DNA of 64,000 nucleotides from contig CACBPP010000001.1 of NCBI GenBank assembly GCA_902541175.1, forward strand, positions 1 to 64,000, read 5' to 3'. Shown here piece by piece: positions 30,485-40,501 of this stretch. Origin of the DNA: an uncultured SAR86 cluster bacterium. Its GTDB lineage: Bacteria > Pseudomonadota > Gammaproteobacteria > Magnimaribacterales > D2472. Both the position numbers and the translations under genes were made by a program. The notes beneath the pieces were generated by a model. The model was given only the letters and a program-made list of their open reading frames with translations, did not search any database and was not told the origin of the DNA. Numbering within the stretch: the stretch's first letter is position 1; each line of letters starts with the position of its first letter.

Positions 30485-31516
30485 TTGATCTTCCAAAAAT
30501 AAATCAGAAGCATCTGTAAAATTTAATACAGAATCTGCAGCAATTATCAGAGCTGCCGCTGTCCAGCTGGGTTTTTCATTTGGCCAAAAAATATTTTCTT
30601 CATACTGCCATCCCATGTATGGAATTTTATTCTCATCAGAAATGTTTATTACGTCTAATAAAAGTTCCTTAGACTTTTTCACATCACCATAGATCAAAAG
30701 AGATATTATAAATTCAGATGTTTCGGCTACAGTAATCCATGGCTCTTCTTTAACACACTTTACACCAATGCCATTCACATAAAAACATGAAAAAGTTTTA
30801 TCGATATAAGATTTAATTTCATCTTCATTTAGACATCCTGACAAAATTGGATAATAGGAGTCCATAGAAAATTTATTTCTATCTTTTAAAATATCAAATT
30901 TTCCATTTGGGTTTTTTAAGGCCTTAGATAATAAATTATATGATTTTGTCCACCTTTCAGTATTCTTATTTTTCTTTAAAATATGAGAAATTGCTAATCC
31001 ACACTCAATACTCTTTAATATGGAAGAAGATCCTGTCAATAAAAAATCGTTTTCTATTTCACCATGTATATTTATTGACCATGGAATTGTTCCGTTCTTA
31101 ATTTGAAGATTTAAAGAAAAATTAATTGCGGACTCAATCGTTTGCCACAATTCTTCCAAAAAATATCTATCACTAAAAATCTTATAATAATGTAAAGCAG
31201 CAACAGAGATATATGGTCCAAAATGTGTTGGCTTGTTTTTTTCAACCGGAATATTATGTTTGTATTTTGCGAACCAGCTTCCATCTTCATTTTGATTTTT
31301 TACTAGCCAATTAAAAGCTCTTTTTGAAGCTTCGTTTTCTTTAGCAAAATTTAATCCCATTATTGACTCGATATGATCCCATGGATCATGTGAGCCATCT
31401 TCGTTAGAGGGTATTGCTCCAGATTTATGTTGAATAATTTTTATATATTTTCCAAGATTTTGAAAAAAAGTAATATCTAAGTCCTTAGATGAATATAGTC
31501 TTTTAGGATGATGCAT
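30470..31516 (-). CDS. Prenyltransferase/squalene cyclase-like alpha-toroid protein
   Basis: A 348-residue protein made of helix pairs of the terpene cyclase/prenyltransferase toroid type. Repeat-like turns are NQNEDGSWFAKY, KNGTIPWSI and MGWQYEENIFWPNEKPSW. The aspartate-rich DXDD motif of squalene-hopene cyclases is not evident, so cyclase activity is doubtful; it may act on a glycan or lipid instead. It is the last gene of a leftward run with a methyltransferase and a GT4 glycosyltransferase. Function unknown. Confidence 0.65.
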   Translation of the reverse strand: MHHPKRLYSSKDLDITFFQNLGKYIKIIQHKSGAIPSNEDGSHDPWDHIESIMGLNFAKENEASKRAFNWLVKNQNEDGSWFAKYKHNIPVEKNKPTHFGPYISVAALHYYKIFSDRYFLEELWQTIESAINFSLNLQIKNGTIPWSINIHGEIENDFLLTGSSSILKSIECGLAISHILKKNKNTERWTKSYNLLSKALKNPNGKFDILKDRNKFSMDSYYPILSGCLNEDEIKSYIDKTFSCFYVNGIGVKCVKEEPWITVAETSEFIISLLIYGDVKKSKELLLDVINISDENKIPYMGWQYEENIFWPNEKPSWTAAALIIAADSVLNFTDASDLFLEDQSALY

Positions 31517-31518
31517 TT

Positions 31519-32223
31519 TTACATCTTTTCAAAATACATTGAAAAACTTTTACCCATAATCGGATTCATTAATTTATCAATACTATCAATGATTATAGGT
31601 TTTTTGAGAATATGTCTTTCAAGGATCTTCTTATATGCTTTAACAATTAAATTTTCGTCCTGAGAATTCCAAAAGAGGCATCTTAACCACCAATATGGAC
31701 TATGGATAGAATGAAATTTTTCAGATGATAAAAATTTAAAACCGCAATCTTCAATTTCACGAATAAGTTTCTTTTGATCGAATATTCTCAGGTGTCCTCC
31801 TGGCTGATTTTGATAATCATTTGATAAATACCAGCAAATCTTTTCAGGCCAAGATGCAGGCACGCTTGCAAAAAATTTTCCACCAGGTTTTAAAACCCTT
31901 TTTATTTCAATAACTGCATCATTGTATTCATGCAAATGCTCTAAAACTTCAGAACATACAATTAAATCAAACGTATCATCTGAGAAAGGTAATGAGTATG
32001 CTGATCCTTTCATAAATTCTGCTCCAGCATCAGATATAGATCCAAAATATGCGTAACCCTCTTCAGCCCTCTTAAGAGAATCATTGTCCATATCAAGCCC
32101 TATGCATTTCATCTTTGGAAATTCTTGCATAACGCCAAATATATGTCTGCCCTCTCCACATCCGATATCAAGCATCGAACCATTTTCATTGAGATCATAT
32201 TTTTTAAAATTAAAAGTTAGCAT
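31519..32223 (-). CDS. Class I SAM-dependent methyltransferase
   Basis: A 234-residue methyltransferase of the Methyltransf_11 type. Motif I is SMLDIGCGEGRHIFGV (about 17-32), the acidic loop after it ends in GLDMDND, and DLIVCSEVLEHLHEY gives the next conserved element, followed by IKRVLKPGGKFFASVP. It sits between the GT4 gene (14-base overlap) and the toroid protein gene (2-base gap), so the three are probably one transcript. Substrate unknown. Confidence 0.85.
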   Translation of the reverse strand: MLTFNFKKYDLNENGSMLDIGCGEGRHIFGVMQEFPKMKCIGLDMDNDSLKRAEEGYAYFGSISDAGAEFMKGSAYSLPFSDDTFDLIVCSEVLEHLHEYNDAVIEIKRVLKPGGKFFASVPASWPEKICWYLSNDYQNQPGGHLRIFDQKKLIREIEDCGFKFLSSEKFHSIHSPYWWLRCLFWNSQDENLIVKAYKKILERHILKKPIIIDSIDKLMNPIMGKSFSMYFEKM

Positions 32224-33463
32224 TGTTAAATTCTTTTATAGTTTTTGAGATAACCTTCTCATATTCTTCAATGATCTTAATCCAATTAAAATTTTGAATT
32301 ACATGTTGCCTGCCCTTCTTAGCAATTTCAATATATTTAGGATAATTCGAAAATATCTCTTTAGCACTATTTGATATCATTTCGGAATTTTTTGGTTCAA
32401 TCAATTTAGCATAATTTGATGTAAGTTCAGGAATTGCTGAAACGTTTGTGGCAATTAAAGGAATCTCGCAACTCATTGCTTCAATAACAGGATAGCCAAA
32501 TCCTTCATATAAAGAACTAACTATCGCAATTGAACTTGAAGCATAAAGCTCTTTAATTTCAAGTTTGGATAGATTTGATTTAAAAATAACATTTGCTTCA
32601 AGATTTAATTTTTTTATTAATCTTTCAGTATGTCCATTTTTTTTTATTTTCCCAATAATTATTAAATGTATTTTTGGGAAATCATTTTTAAGAATTTTTA
32701 GAGCTTTCAATGTGTAATCCAAGCCCTTAAGAGGCACATCAGCACTTGCTGTGGTAATTAATCTATATTCCTTTCTTGAAAAATTTTCTATTGGTGCAAA
32801 CTCATTTGTATCCAAACCATTGTTAATGACGCTTATATTTGACTTGATACATTTAAATTCTTCAATTATTCCATCTCTAGAGCTATATGATGGAGTGATT
32901 ATTCTTTTAATACTAGGTGCTACTTTTTTTTGCATTTTTAAAAATGAATACCATCTATGCCTAGAAATTTTGTATTTAATTTTTTTTGATGATTGAAGCT
33001 CATATTTATAATCAATTGTTATGGGATGATGAATTATCTCAATAAAAGGTATTCGTTTTTGAATTTCTAGCATTCCATAACTTAATGATTGATTATCAAT
33101 TATCAAATCATAATCATTGTTTGAACTTAAATATTGATTAGCTCTAATGCCGAAAGTTTTAGGCTCTGGAAAACCTCCAAATAATACTGATATGAATTCA
33201 TAATAATCGTGTCTGCTTTTATTTTTCTTTTTAAAAAATTTTTTACATCTGTCGTTGAAGTCAAAAGTTTCAAATAAATCTAGTCCCGGTAATCTGATTA
33301 AATTTATTCCATGATGAAGATTTGGATATGGTGGACCTGAGATTACATCAACATTATGGCCTAATAAACTCAATGCATATGAGATATCTTTTACATATAC
33401 TCCTTGGCCTCCACCAAATTGAGCACTTCGATAACTCAGGATTGCTATTTTTAAATTACGCAA
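32210..33463 (-). CDS. GT4-family glycosyltransferase
   Basis: A 417-residue retaining glycosyltransferase with GT-B fold. The N-terminus has AILSYRSAQFGGGQGVYVKD, a glycine-rich acceptor-side loop. The C-terminal domain has NGLDTNEFAP, then ASADVPLKGLDYTLKALKIL and the E-x7-E motif EGFGYPVIEAMSCEIPLIAT for nucleotide sugar binding. Sugar and acceptor are not predictable. It lies 4 bases after ilvE but is functionally tied to the two genes downstream. Confidence 0.9.
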   Translation of the reverse strand: MRNLKIAILSYRSAQFGGGQGVYVKDISYALSLLGHNVDVISGPPYPNLHHGINLIRLPGLDLFETFDFNDRCKKFFKKKNKSRHDYYEFISVLFGGFPEPKTFGIRANQYLSSNNDYDLIIDNQSLSYGMLEIQKRIPFIEIIHHPITIDYKYELQSSKKIKYKISRHRWYSFLKMQKKVAPSIKRIITPSYSSRDGIIEEFKCIKSNISVINNGLDTNEFAPIENFSRKEYRLITTASADVPLKGLDYTLKALKILKNDFPKIHLIIIGKIKKNGHTERLIKKLNLEANVIFKSNLSKLEIKELYASSSIAIVSSLYEGFGYPVIEAMSCEIPLIATNVSAIPELTSNYAKLIEPKNSEMISNSAKEIFSNYPKYIEIAKKGRQHVIQNFNWIKIIEEYEKVISKTIKEFNNANF

Positions 33464-33467
33464 AGTT

Positions 33468-34388
33468 TTACTTAATGAAAGTTAACCAGCTTTGATAGAA
33501 CTTATCATGTCCAGATATTATTTCTTGAAATTTTTCTTGGAGTTGTTTTGTGATTTCTCCTCTAGATCCATTATTTATTGAATTATTGTCAAGTTTTGAA
33601 ATTGGTGTTATTTCTACAGCTGTACCTGTAAAGAATGCTTCGTCTGCGTTTAGCAGTTCGTCATAATCAAGGTTTTTTTCTATTACTTGAAGATTTAAGT
33701 CTTTAGCAATTTGGATAACAGATTGTCTAGTTATACCATTCAAGCAGTGATCTGTAGTAGGAGTATAAATATTACCGTCTTTTACAATAAAGATGTTTTC
33801 ACCACTTCCCTCTGAGATATATCCATTTTTATCAAGCATAATTGCTTCATCAGCTCCATTATCTAGAGCTTCGTGAAGAGCCATTGTATTACTGAAATAT
33901 GTTCCAATTATTTTATTTCCAGAGTGAAGAGGATTTTCATACTGCTTATGAGAGGATTTCATTACTGATATTCCATTTTCTTTTGCTTCTGGATCCATAT
34001 ACGATGGCCACTCCCATGCAGCTATAGCAACATTTACACTTAAATCTTTTGCTCGAAGACCAAGGCCTTCATTACCCAAATAAACAATTGGCCTTAAATA
34101 TCCTTCTTTGAGATTATTTTTTTCAAGAGTCTCACATTGAGCTATATTAAGTTCAGATTCTGAGAATGGAATGTTGATACTTATTTTTGAAGCTGCGTCA
34201 TAAAGCCTTTTAGTATGATCAGATAGTCTAAATATTGCTGGTCCATCATTTGTTTCATATGCTCTTACGCCCTCGAATACTCCAGTACCATAGTGCAAGG
34301 TATGAGATAAAACATGAACATTGGATTCATCCCATCTAATAAATGATCCGTTTTTCCATATATATTTATTTTCAGTATTTACAAACAC
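33468..34388 (-). CDS. ilvE: Branched-chain amino acid aminotransferase
   Basis: A 306-residue class IV PLP aminotransferase for the last step of leucine, isoleucine and valine synthesis. The PLP lysine is K159 in HSGNKIIGTYFSN. GVFEGVRAYET, GLGLRAKDLSVNVAIAAWEW and YISEGSGENIFIVKDG are characteristic. The length and lysine position match E. coli IlvE closely. It is divergent from the phosphomannomutase gene. Confidence 0.95.
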   Translation of the reverse strand: MFVNTENKYIWKNGSFIRWDESNVHVLSHTLHYGTGVFEGVRAYETNDGPAIFRLSDHTKRLYDAASKISINIPFSESELNIAQCETLEKNNLKEGYLRPIVYLGNEGLGLRAKDLSVNVAIAAWEWPSYMDPEAKENGISVMKSSHKQYENPLHSGNKIIGTYFSNTMALHEALDNGADEAIMLDKNGYISEGSGENIFIVKDGNIYTPTTDHCLNGITRQSVIQIAKDLNLQVIEKNLDYDELLNADEAFFTGTAVEITPISKLDNNSINNGSRGEITKQLQEKFQEIISGHDKFYQSWLTFIK

Positions 34389-34448
34389 GTTTCAAGATAT
34401 AATTGTGAATGGGTATTATTGCAAAATCATACATATAACTAAAGAAAA

Positions 34449-35822
34449 ATGATGGAAATATCAAAATCAATTTTCAGAGAATATGATATTAGGGGTATTT
34501 ATCCTGATCAAATTGATGAGAATTCAATAAATAATATAGCAAAAGCAATTGCTATAAAATGTGAACAAGAAAATGTTCAAGAAATATGCATTGGAAGAGA
34601 TGGGAGGCTTTCAGGAGAGTCTTTAATTCATTCATTAGAAAAATCACTCTCCAAGTATGGAATAAATGTAAAAAATATTGGCCTAGTCACAACTCCGCTC
34701 CTATATTTTGCGGCAAAAAAAAATAAATATAAAAGTGGTGTAATGATTACAGGAAGCCATAACCCAAAAAACTATAATGGTATAAAGCTAATTATCAATG
34801 ATAAGCCGGTCTCTGGGAATGAAATATATAAACTCTTAGTAAAAAATAAAAGCAAATCTAAAATTCCAGGCAAGATTGAATATGTAGATATAAAGAGTAA
34901 ATATATTGAAGAAGTAAAAAATAGTATTCAAATTGACAATAGTGCTCAAATAAAAGTTGTAATTGATTGTGGAAATGGAGCTGCTGGATGCATAGCTCCA
35001 AAATTATTTAAAGATTTAGGTTGTGAAGTTATTGAGCTCTTCACTGAGGTAGATGGTAACTTTCCCAATCATCATCCTGATCCTGGAAAACTAGAAAACT
35101 TAACAGATTTAATTAAAAAAGTTCAATCAACAAAAGCTGATTTGGGTTTAGCATTTGATGGTGATGGCGATCGTGTAGGACTAATTACCAATAAGGGCCA
35201 GGTCATTTATCCTGACAAAATCCTTATGATATTTAGCAAGGATATTCTCAATAAAAAACAAGGGTCTATTATTTTTGATGTTAAATGTTCAAATGCTCTG
35301 CCAAAGCTTATTAAAGATTTAGGCGGCATACCAATAATGTCGCCAACAGGTCACTTTCACATTAAAAATGGTATTAAAGAACATAATCCACTGTTAGCTG
35401 GTGAAATGAGTGGACATATATTTTTTAATGATAAATGGTATGGATTTGATGATGGACATTATTCAGGAGCAAGAATTATTGAATTGATGTCAAAAAGTAA
35501 AAAAAGTATTTCATTACTAAATGAAGAAATGCCAAGCCTATTCTCAACTCCAGAATTAAATATAACAGTCACGGATGAAATTAAATTTAAAATAATTGAA
35601 GATTTCTCGGCAAAATGTAGTTTGGAGGGAGAAAAGATAACTATTGATGGATTAAGAATAAATTTTGATAATGGTTGGGGACTTTTGAGAGCATCTAATA
35701 CAACTCCAAAACTTGTGATGCGATTTGAAGGAAATACTGAAGATGATTTAAAAACAATTCAAGGTAATTTTATAGACGAACTTTCTCGCATTTGTCCAGA
35801 TATTGATATAAATTTAGATTGA
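34449..35822 (+). CDS. Phosphomannomutase/phosphoglucomutase (AlgC/ManB type)
   Basis: A 457-residue alpha-D-phosphohexomutase. The phosphoserine is S103 in VMITGSHNPKNYNGIKL, metal binding is in AFDGDGDRVGL (about 235-245), the sugar-binding loop is GEMSGHIFF and the C-terminal phosphate loop is RASNTTPKLVMRFEG. It supplies mannose 1-phosphate or glucose 1-phosphate for surface glycans. The start could also be the second ATG, one codon later. The neighbour slmA fits the algC-argB-slmA order known from Pseudomonas, here without argB. Confidence 0.92.
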   Translation: MMEISKSIFREYDIRGIYPDQIDENSINNIAKAIAIKCEQENVQEICIGRDGRLSGESLIHSLEKSLSKYGINVKNIGLVTTPLLYFAAKKNKYKSGVMITGSHNPKNYNGIKLIINDKPVSGNEIYKLLVKNKSKSKIPGKIEYVDIKSKYIEEVKNSIQIDNSAQIKVVIDCGNGAAGCIAPKLFKDLGCEVIELFTEVDGNFPNHHPDPGKLENLTDLIKKVQSTKADLGLAFDGDGDRVGLITNKGQVIYPDKILMIFSKDILNKKQGSIIFDVKCSNALPKLIKDLGGIPIMSPTGHFHIKNGIKEHNPLLAGEMSGHIFFNDKWYGFDDGHYSGARIIELMSKSKKSISLLNEEMPSLFSTPELNITVTDEIKFKIIEDFSAKCSLEGEKITIDGLRINFDNGWGLLRASNTTPKLVMRFEGNTEDDLKTIQGNFIDELSRICPDIDINLD

Positions 35823-35825
35823 TTA

Positions 35826-36395
35826 ATGAAAAAAGACAGAAAAAATATTATTCTTCAGTCACTAGCAGGTATGCTTGAGGAAAAGAATATGTCAAAAATA
35901 ACTACCGCCTCCTTAGCTGAAAAATCAAACATCACTGAAGCTGCACTGTATAGACATTTCCCAAGCAAAAGATCAATTTATGCAGAGCTTTTTTCATTTT
36001 GCGACGATACAGTTTTTGCTAAATGCAATGAACTTAAAAAAGAAAAAATTTCTTCAAAAGAAAAAGTTAAGAACGCTTTTATTTTTTTTATGATTTTCGT
36101 CGAAAAAAATAAAGGCTTTGCTAGATTGTTATCAAGAGAGGCACTTTCATCAGATGAACAAAACGTTAGTGAAAACGTAAATCAATTTTATGAAAGATTC
36201 GAGCTAGTTCTTAGGCAAATATTAAAAGAAGATGAAAAAAATCTTAGAGCTCAAGCAGGTGTGTCAGCTCAATTAATAATAACTACTCTAGAGGGGAATA
36301 TAGGAAGATTTATTAGATCAAAATTTAAAGACTCTCCCTCTGTTTATATTGAAAACATCTGGGCTTTGTTGTCATTAAGCATATTTAAAAACTAA
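35826..36395 (+). CDS. slmA: Nucleoid occlusion factor SlmA (TetR family)
   Basis: A 189-residue DNA-binding protein that blocks FtsZ ring formation over the nucleoid. The N-terminal helix-turn-helix contains TTASLAEKSNITEAALYRHFPSKRSIYAELF (positions about 22-53). Nearby phosphomannomutase supports SlmA rather than a generic TetR regulator. It starts 4 bases after that gene and overlaps the convergent mrcA by 4 bases. Confidence 0.88.
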   Translation: MKKDRKNIILQSLAGMLEEKNMSKITTASLAEKSNITEAALYRHFPSKRSIYAELFSFCDDTVFAKCNELKKEKISSKEKVKNAFIFFMIFVEKNKGFARLLSREALSSDEQNVSENVNQFYERFELVLRQILKEDEKNLRAQAGVSAQLIITTLEGNIGRFIRSKFKDSPSVYIENIWALLSLSIFKN

Positions 36396-38830
36396 TTTAT
36401 ATTCTCATCTAAAAATAGCTCAAAATATGTATTTTTAGAAGATTCTGAGTCAATTGCTCCCGTATTTTTATTAACTCTAACAAAAGATATATTCTCAGGG
36501 ATTTCTTCTTTAGCAATCTCTAAACTTTTTAATTTAAAGTCCATGTAATTAAGCCAAATTGGCAAAGCAATAGTTGAGCCATATTCATCATTTCCAAGAG
36601 AGGTAAAATCATCCGTACCCACCCATACTGTTGTTACTAAATCTCTATGGAATCCTGAAAACCATGTGCTTATTGAATCATTTGTAGTTCCTGTTTTTCC
36701 ACCAATATCGTCTCTTTTAAGAAACTCTGACTTTCTACCAGCTACACCATTTTTCATGAAGCCCTTCAAGGTATCTGACATTAAAAATGATATCCTTTCA
36801 TCAATAACTCTTTCTTTATTATTCAATGGATTTAAAACATAGTATGGTCTTTTTGTATTCATTTCTATCGTATCAAGCCAAGGAAAAGCAGAGATATTTT
36901 TATTGATAAATTGGGCATCATATTCGTTTTGAGAAAAAATGTATTTACCATCCATATCTTTGATACTGTCAATGAAATGTAAATCAGGAATAAAACCTCC
37001 ATTTGCAATTACGCTGTAAGCTCTGACCATTTCGGCTGGTGAAAAATTACCAGAGCCTAAAGCCAGTGATAAATCTCTTGGGAGTCGTGATTTATTGAAA
37101 CCAAAATTATTTAAATATTCATGTGAATTATCAATTCCTAATTCTCTTAAAAGTTTAATCGAAACAATATTTACAGATTTTACTAAAGCATCTCTAATAG
37201 ATATTGGTCCGTAAAACTCTCCAGTATAATTTTGAGGCCTCCATTCACTTTCAAGATTCTCGTCTTGAAAAACAATAGGAGCATCATTTATTAAACTTGA
37301 TAAGTTATATCCATTAGCAAGACTAGATGAATAAATAAATGGCTTAAAACTAGATCCAGATTGAGGATAAGACAACCTTACACGATCAAAGTTACTCTCA
37401 TTGAAATTTTTTCCCCCAACATAAGCTATAACATTACCATAATTTGGATTAATCGATATTAAAGATCCCTCAACATTTGGTATTTGATCTAGAGTATATG
37501 AATCATTATCTATTTTTAAATATATGAAATCACCAAAACTTAAAATTTGATTAAAATTAATTGGTTTTGGGCCCAATTCATTGATGGATATTTGTTCTCT
37601 TGCCCATTCATATTGATTACTCCAAGAGATACTACCCAACTCAAAATTTTCATCAATAAAGCTTATCTCATTATCAGTTACATTCGTTATTAATACTTTT
37701 ATATGAGTATCATAAAAGGCATAAGATTCAAAAATATTACTAAGCTTATTTGTAATATTATCTTCATCTAGGTCAATATCTCCAAAATAAAAATCATCAA
37801 AAAGAAAACTAACATTTGAACTTTCAAGAAATCTTTTTTGTTCATCATTAAAAAGATTTCCATAATTATCAGGTACCCTCCAACCGTGTCTTTTGTCATA
37901 AAGAAATAAATCATTTAAAACACTGTTAACTGCACTTTTCTGTGATCTTGAATCAATAGTTGTATAGATAGACCAGCCTTCTTTATAAGCTCTTAAGCCA
38001 TATCTCTTTATAACCTCTTGTCTAGCGAACTCTGCTAAGTGTTTGGCATCAACATCATATAAATTTATATTTTTTGCTATTTTTATATCCTCTGAAATTG
38101 CCTCTAAATATTCATTTTTATCGATATGATTAAGTAAATACATTCTTGATAAAATCCAGTCCCTTCTTTGAAGTGTTCTTCTAAGGTTTTTAACAGGATT
38201 AATTCTTGATGGGAGTTGAGCAATTGCAGCAATAGTAGCTGATTCGCTTATGCTTAAATCGTATAAATTTTTGTTAAAATATGTATTAGCTGCTGCTTCA
38301 ATTCCATAAGAACGGTTACCTAAAAAAATTCTATTAACATAGAGTTCAAATATTTCTTCTTTATCAATCTTGCCCTCTAATTCTAATGCTAAAAAAATTT
38401 CTTTAATCTTTCTTACTATTGTTTGCTCAGGAGTCAACAAATATCCTCTTACGACTTGCATTGTGATGGTTCCTCCACCGCCTTGACATCCAGAGGGTCT
38501 TAAACACCTTACAAAAGATCTAATTAATCCGGAGTAGCTTATACCCTGGTGTTTAAAAAAATTATCATCCTCAGCAGAAAGAAAAGCATTTTTAATATTA
38601 TTTGGAATATCATCAAAACTAGTTGCTCTTCTTTTTATCTCACCAAACTCGCCGATAAGAAAACCATCATATGTATATACTTTTAATGGCATTTGAAGCT
38701 CAGATTCATCAACATATTTAATCTCAGGAAGACTTGGCTTTAAAATCAAATATGCACCAATTATTAAAATTATTGATAATAAGGATGCAAAAATTCCTGA
38801 AAAAAATATAACTTTGATAAGTTTTTGCAT
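36392..38830 (-). CDS. mrcA: Penicillin-binding protein 1A
   Basis: An 812-residue bifunctional peptidoglycan synthase. It has an N-terminal membrane anchor (about 7-30). The GT51 glycosyltransferase domain has AEDDNFFKHQGI and GGTITMQVVRGYLL, and the transpeptidase domain has the SxxK motif in SGSSFKPF, SVN and GGKTGTTND. A PBP1A-type OB-like insert fits the region between them. It is divergent from aroK-aroB; the pilMNOPQ genes that often separate these are absent. Confidence 0.94.
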   Translation of the reverse strand: MQKLIKVIFFSGIFASLLSIILIIGAYLILKPSLPEIKYVDESELQMPLKVYTYDGFLIGEFGEIKRRATSFDDIPNNIKNAFLSAEDDNFFKHQGISYSGLIRSFVRCLRPSGCQGGGGTITMQVVRGYLLTPEQTIVRKIKEIFLALELEGKIDKEEIFELYVNRIFLGNRSYGIEAAANTYFNKNLYDLSISESATIAAIAQLPSRINPVKNLRRTLQRRDWILSRMYLLNHIDKNEYLEAISEDIKIAKNINLYDVDAKHLAEFARQEVIKRYGLRAYKEGWSIYTTIDSRSQKSAVNSVLNDLFLYDKRHGWRVPDNYGNLFNDEQKRFLESSNVSFLFDDFYFGDIDLDEDNITNKLSNIFESYAFYDTHIKVLITNVTDNEISFIDENFELGSISWSNQYEWAREQISINELGPKPINFNQILSFGDFIYLKIDNDSYTLDQIPNVEGSLISINPNYGNVIAYVGGKNFNESNFDRVRLSYPQSGSSFKPFIYSSSLANGYNLSSLINDAPIVFQDENLESEWRPQNYTGEFYGPISIRDALVKSVNIVSIKLLRELGIDNSHEYLNNFGFNKSRLPRDLSLALGSGNFSPAEMVRAYSVIANGGFIPDLHFIDSIKDMDGKYIFSQNEYDAQFINKNISAFPWLDTIEMNTKRPYYVLNPLNNKERVIDERISFLMSDTLKGFMKNGVAGRKSEFLKRDDIGGKTGTTNDSISTWFSGFHRDLVTTVWVGTDDFTSLGNDEYGSTIALPIWLNYMDFKLKSLEIAKEEIPENISFVRVNKNTGAIDSESSKNTYFELFLDENIN

Positions 38831-38930
38831 AACATATTTTAAATCTTTAATTTTGAAGAATACATCTTTTACAATTTAAAAAGTGTAATTTTCACTTTAA
38901 ATGTTAAAATCTCGGCTAAATTTTAGAAGT

Positions 38931-39434
38931 ATGAACATATTTATTGTAGGTCCAATGGGTTCCGGTAAGTCTACCGTAGGTAAAATTATATCTGACGAAT
39001 TATTTTTAAGTTTCTATGATACTGATGAAGAGATTGAAACAAGAACTGGTGCATCAATTGATTGGATATTTGATCTTGAGGGTGAAGAGGGATTTAGAAA
39101 AAGAGAAGGAGTTATTCTTGAAGAAATGGTACAAAAAAACTCAATAGTTCTCTCAACAGGTGGTGGCATTATATTATGTAAGAATAATAGAGAACTTTTG
39201 TCCTCAAGGGGAACTGTTTTTTATCTATCCACCCCAATATCTGTTCAGATTGAGAGAACCTCTAAAGATAAAGATAGACCTCTACTCAAAAATGGTGACC
39301 CTCGCGAAATACTTACAAAGCTTCATGAAGAGAGAGAGGGCTTATATCAATCTGTTTCAGATCATATTGTTAATACTGAAAATAAATCTAGTCAAGAGGT
39401 TGCATCTGAAATAATCAAATTTGTTAAGAGTTAA
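38931..39434 (+). CDS. aroK: Shikimate kinase
   Basis: A small P-loop kinase for step five of the shikimate pathway. Walker A is GPMGSGKSTVGK, the shikimate-binding DTDEEIETRTG and STGGGIIL follow, and RPLLKNGDPREILTKLHEER gives the lid region. An ATG at 38901 in the same frame would add ten residues (MLKSRLNFRS). The internal ATG at 38931 matches the usual N-terminus of the family, but its ribosome-binding site is weak, so either start is possible. aroB follows after 2 bases. Confidence 0.93.
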   Translation: MNIFIVGPMGSGKSTVGKIISDELFLSFYDTDEEIETRTGASIDWIFDLEGEEGFRKREGVILEEMVQKNSIVLSTGGGIILCKNNRELLSSRGTVFYLSTPISVQIERTSKDKDRPLLKNGDPREILTKLHEEREGLYQSVSDHIVNTENKSSQEVASEIIKFVKS

Positions 39435-39436
39435 CT

Positions 39437-40501
39437 ATGTCATTATTAACAGCTGGTAAAGGTGATTCAAAATATAATATTCATATTTCAAAAAATATTT
39501 TTTCAAAAAATATTTTTAATAAATATATAAATAAAAAAAATAAAGTCTTAATAATTACAGATGATGGTATACCAAAAAATTATGTGTCAGACCTAAAAAA
39601 AAATATTAATGTTAAAAACGTTCACACATATGTTCTTAGAAAAGGTGAAAGATCAAAATCATTAAATTCTTATCAAAAAATTTTAAATCAACTTGTAAAA
39701 CTAAAGTTCGACCGGTCTGACTGCTTGATTGCTTTTGGAGGAGGTGTAGTTGGAGATATTACTGGCTTTGTAGCTTCTTCATATTTAAGGGGGATAAAAT
39801 TTGTACAAATACCAACCACCCTGCTTGCGCAAGTTGATTCATCTGTAGGAGGTAAAACAGGAATAAATTTACCACAAGGTAAAAATCTTGTCGGTGCATT
39901 TTACAACCCAAAGGCAGTGCTTATTTCTACACATTTTTTAACTACTTTAAATATGAATGAATATAAATCAGGTCTTGGTGAAGTAGTAAAATACGCCCTT
40001 ATAGGAAACAAAAAACTTAAGGAGATTATTGAAAAAAACTCAGAAAAAATTATTAATAAGGACGAATCGACTTTAATGATCTTAATTGAAGAGTCTATAA
40101 AAACAAAATCTAAAATCGTAACAAAAGATGAAAAAGAATCTGGGATTAGAGCAATATTAAATTTTGGACATACTTTTGGTCATGCTATTGAAGCATTTAA
40201 CAATTATAAAAATATTACACATGGAGCCGCAGTCACTCTTGGGATGATTATTGCCGCAAAATTATCTTTTTATGAAGGGCATATCAAAAACCATCAATTA
40301 GATAATGTAGTAAATATGATAGATTCCTTAGGTCTTGATTCTGATCATAGTAAATATAGCTACATCAAATTAAAAAAATATATTGCATCTGACAAAAAAG
40401 TCTTAAACGGAAAACTTAACCTAATTTTAATAGACAAAAACTTTAATGCATTTAGGACATCAAAGTTTAAGGTGGAAAATATAATTAAATCTTTAAATTA
40501 A
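39437..40501 (+). CDS. aroB: 3-dehydroquinate synthase
   Basis: A 354-residue NAD and metal-dependent enzyme for step two of the shikimate pathway. Visible are IAFGGGVVGDITGFVASSYL, IPTTLLAQVDSSVGGKTGIN, the metal and catalytic segment LNFGHTFGHAIEA and HGAAVTLGM. It forms a two-gene operon with aroK. Its end overlaps the convergent gltB by 4 bases. Confidence 0.95.
   Translation: MSLLTAGKGDSKYNIHISKNIFSKNIFNKYINKKNKVLIITDDGIPKNYVSDLKKNINVKNVHTYVLRKGERSKSLNSYQKILNQLVKLKFDRSDCLIAFGGGVVGDITGFVASSYLRGIKFVQIPTTLLAQVDSSVGGKTGINLPQGKNLVGAFYNPKAVLISTHFLTTLNMNEYKSGLGEVVKYALIGNKKLKEIIEKNSEKIINKDESTLMILIEESIKTKSKIVTKDEKESGIRAILNFGHTFGHAIEAFNNYKNITHGAAVTLGMIIAAKLSFYEGHIKNHQLDNVVNMIDSLGLDSDHSKYSYIKLKKYIASDKKVLNGKLNLILIDKNFNAFRTSKFKVENIIKSLN

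Noticed and set aside
38880-38898. AAAGTG/CACTTT inverted repeat before aroK
   Set aside because: Only 6 base pairs in an A+T-rich promoter gap; not above chance.
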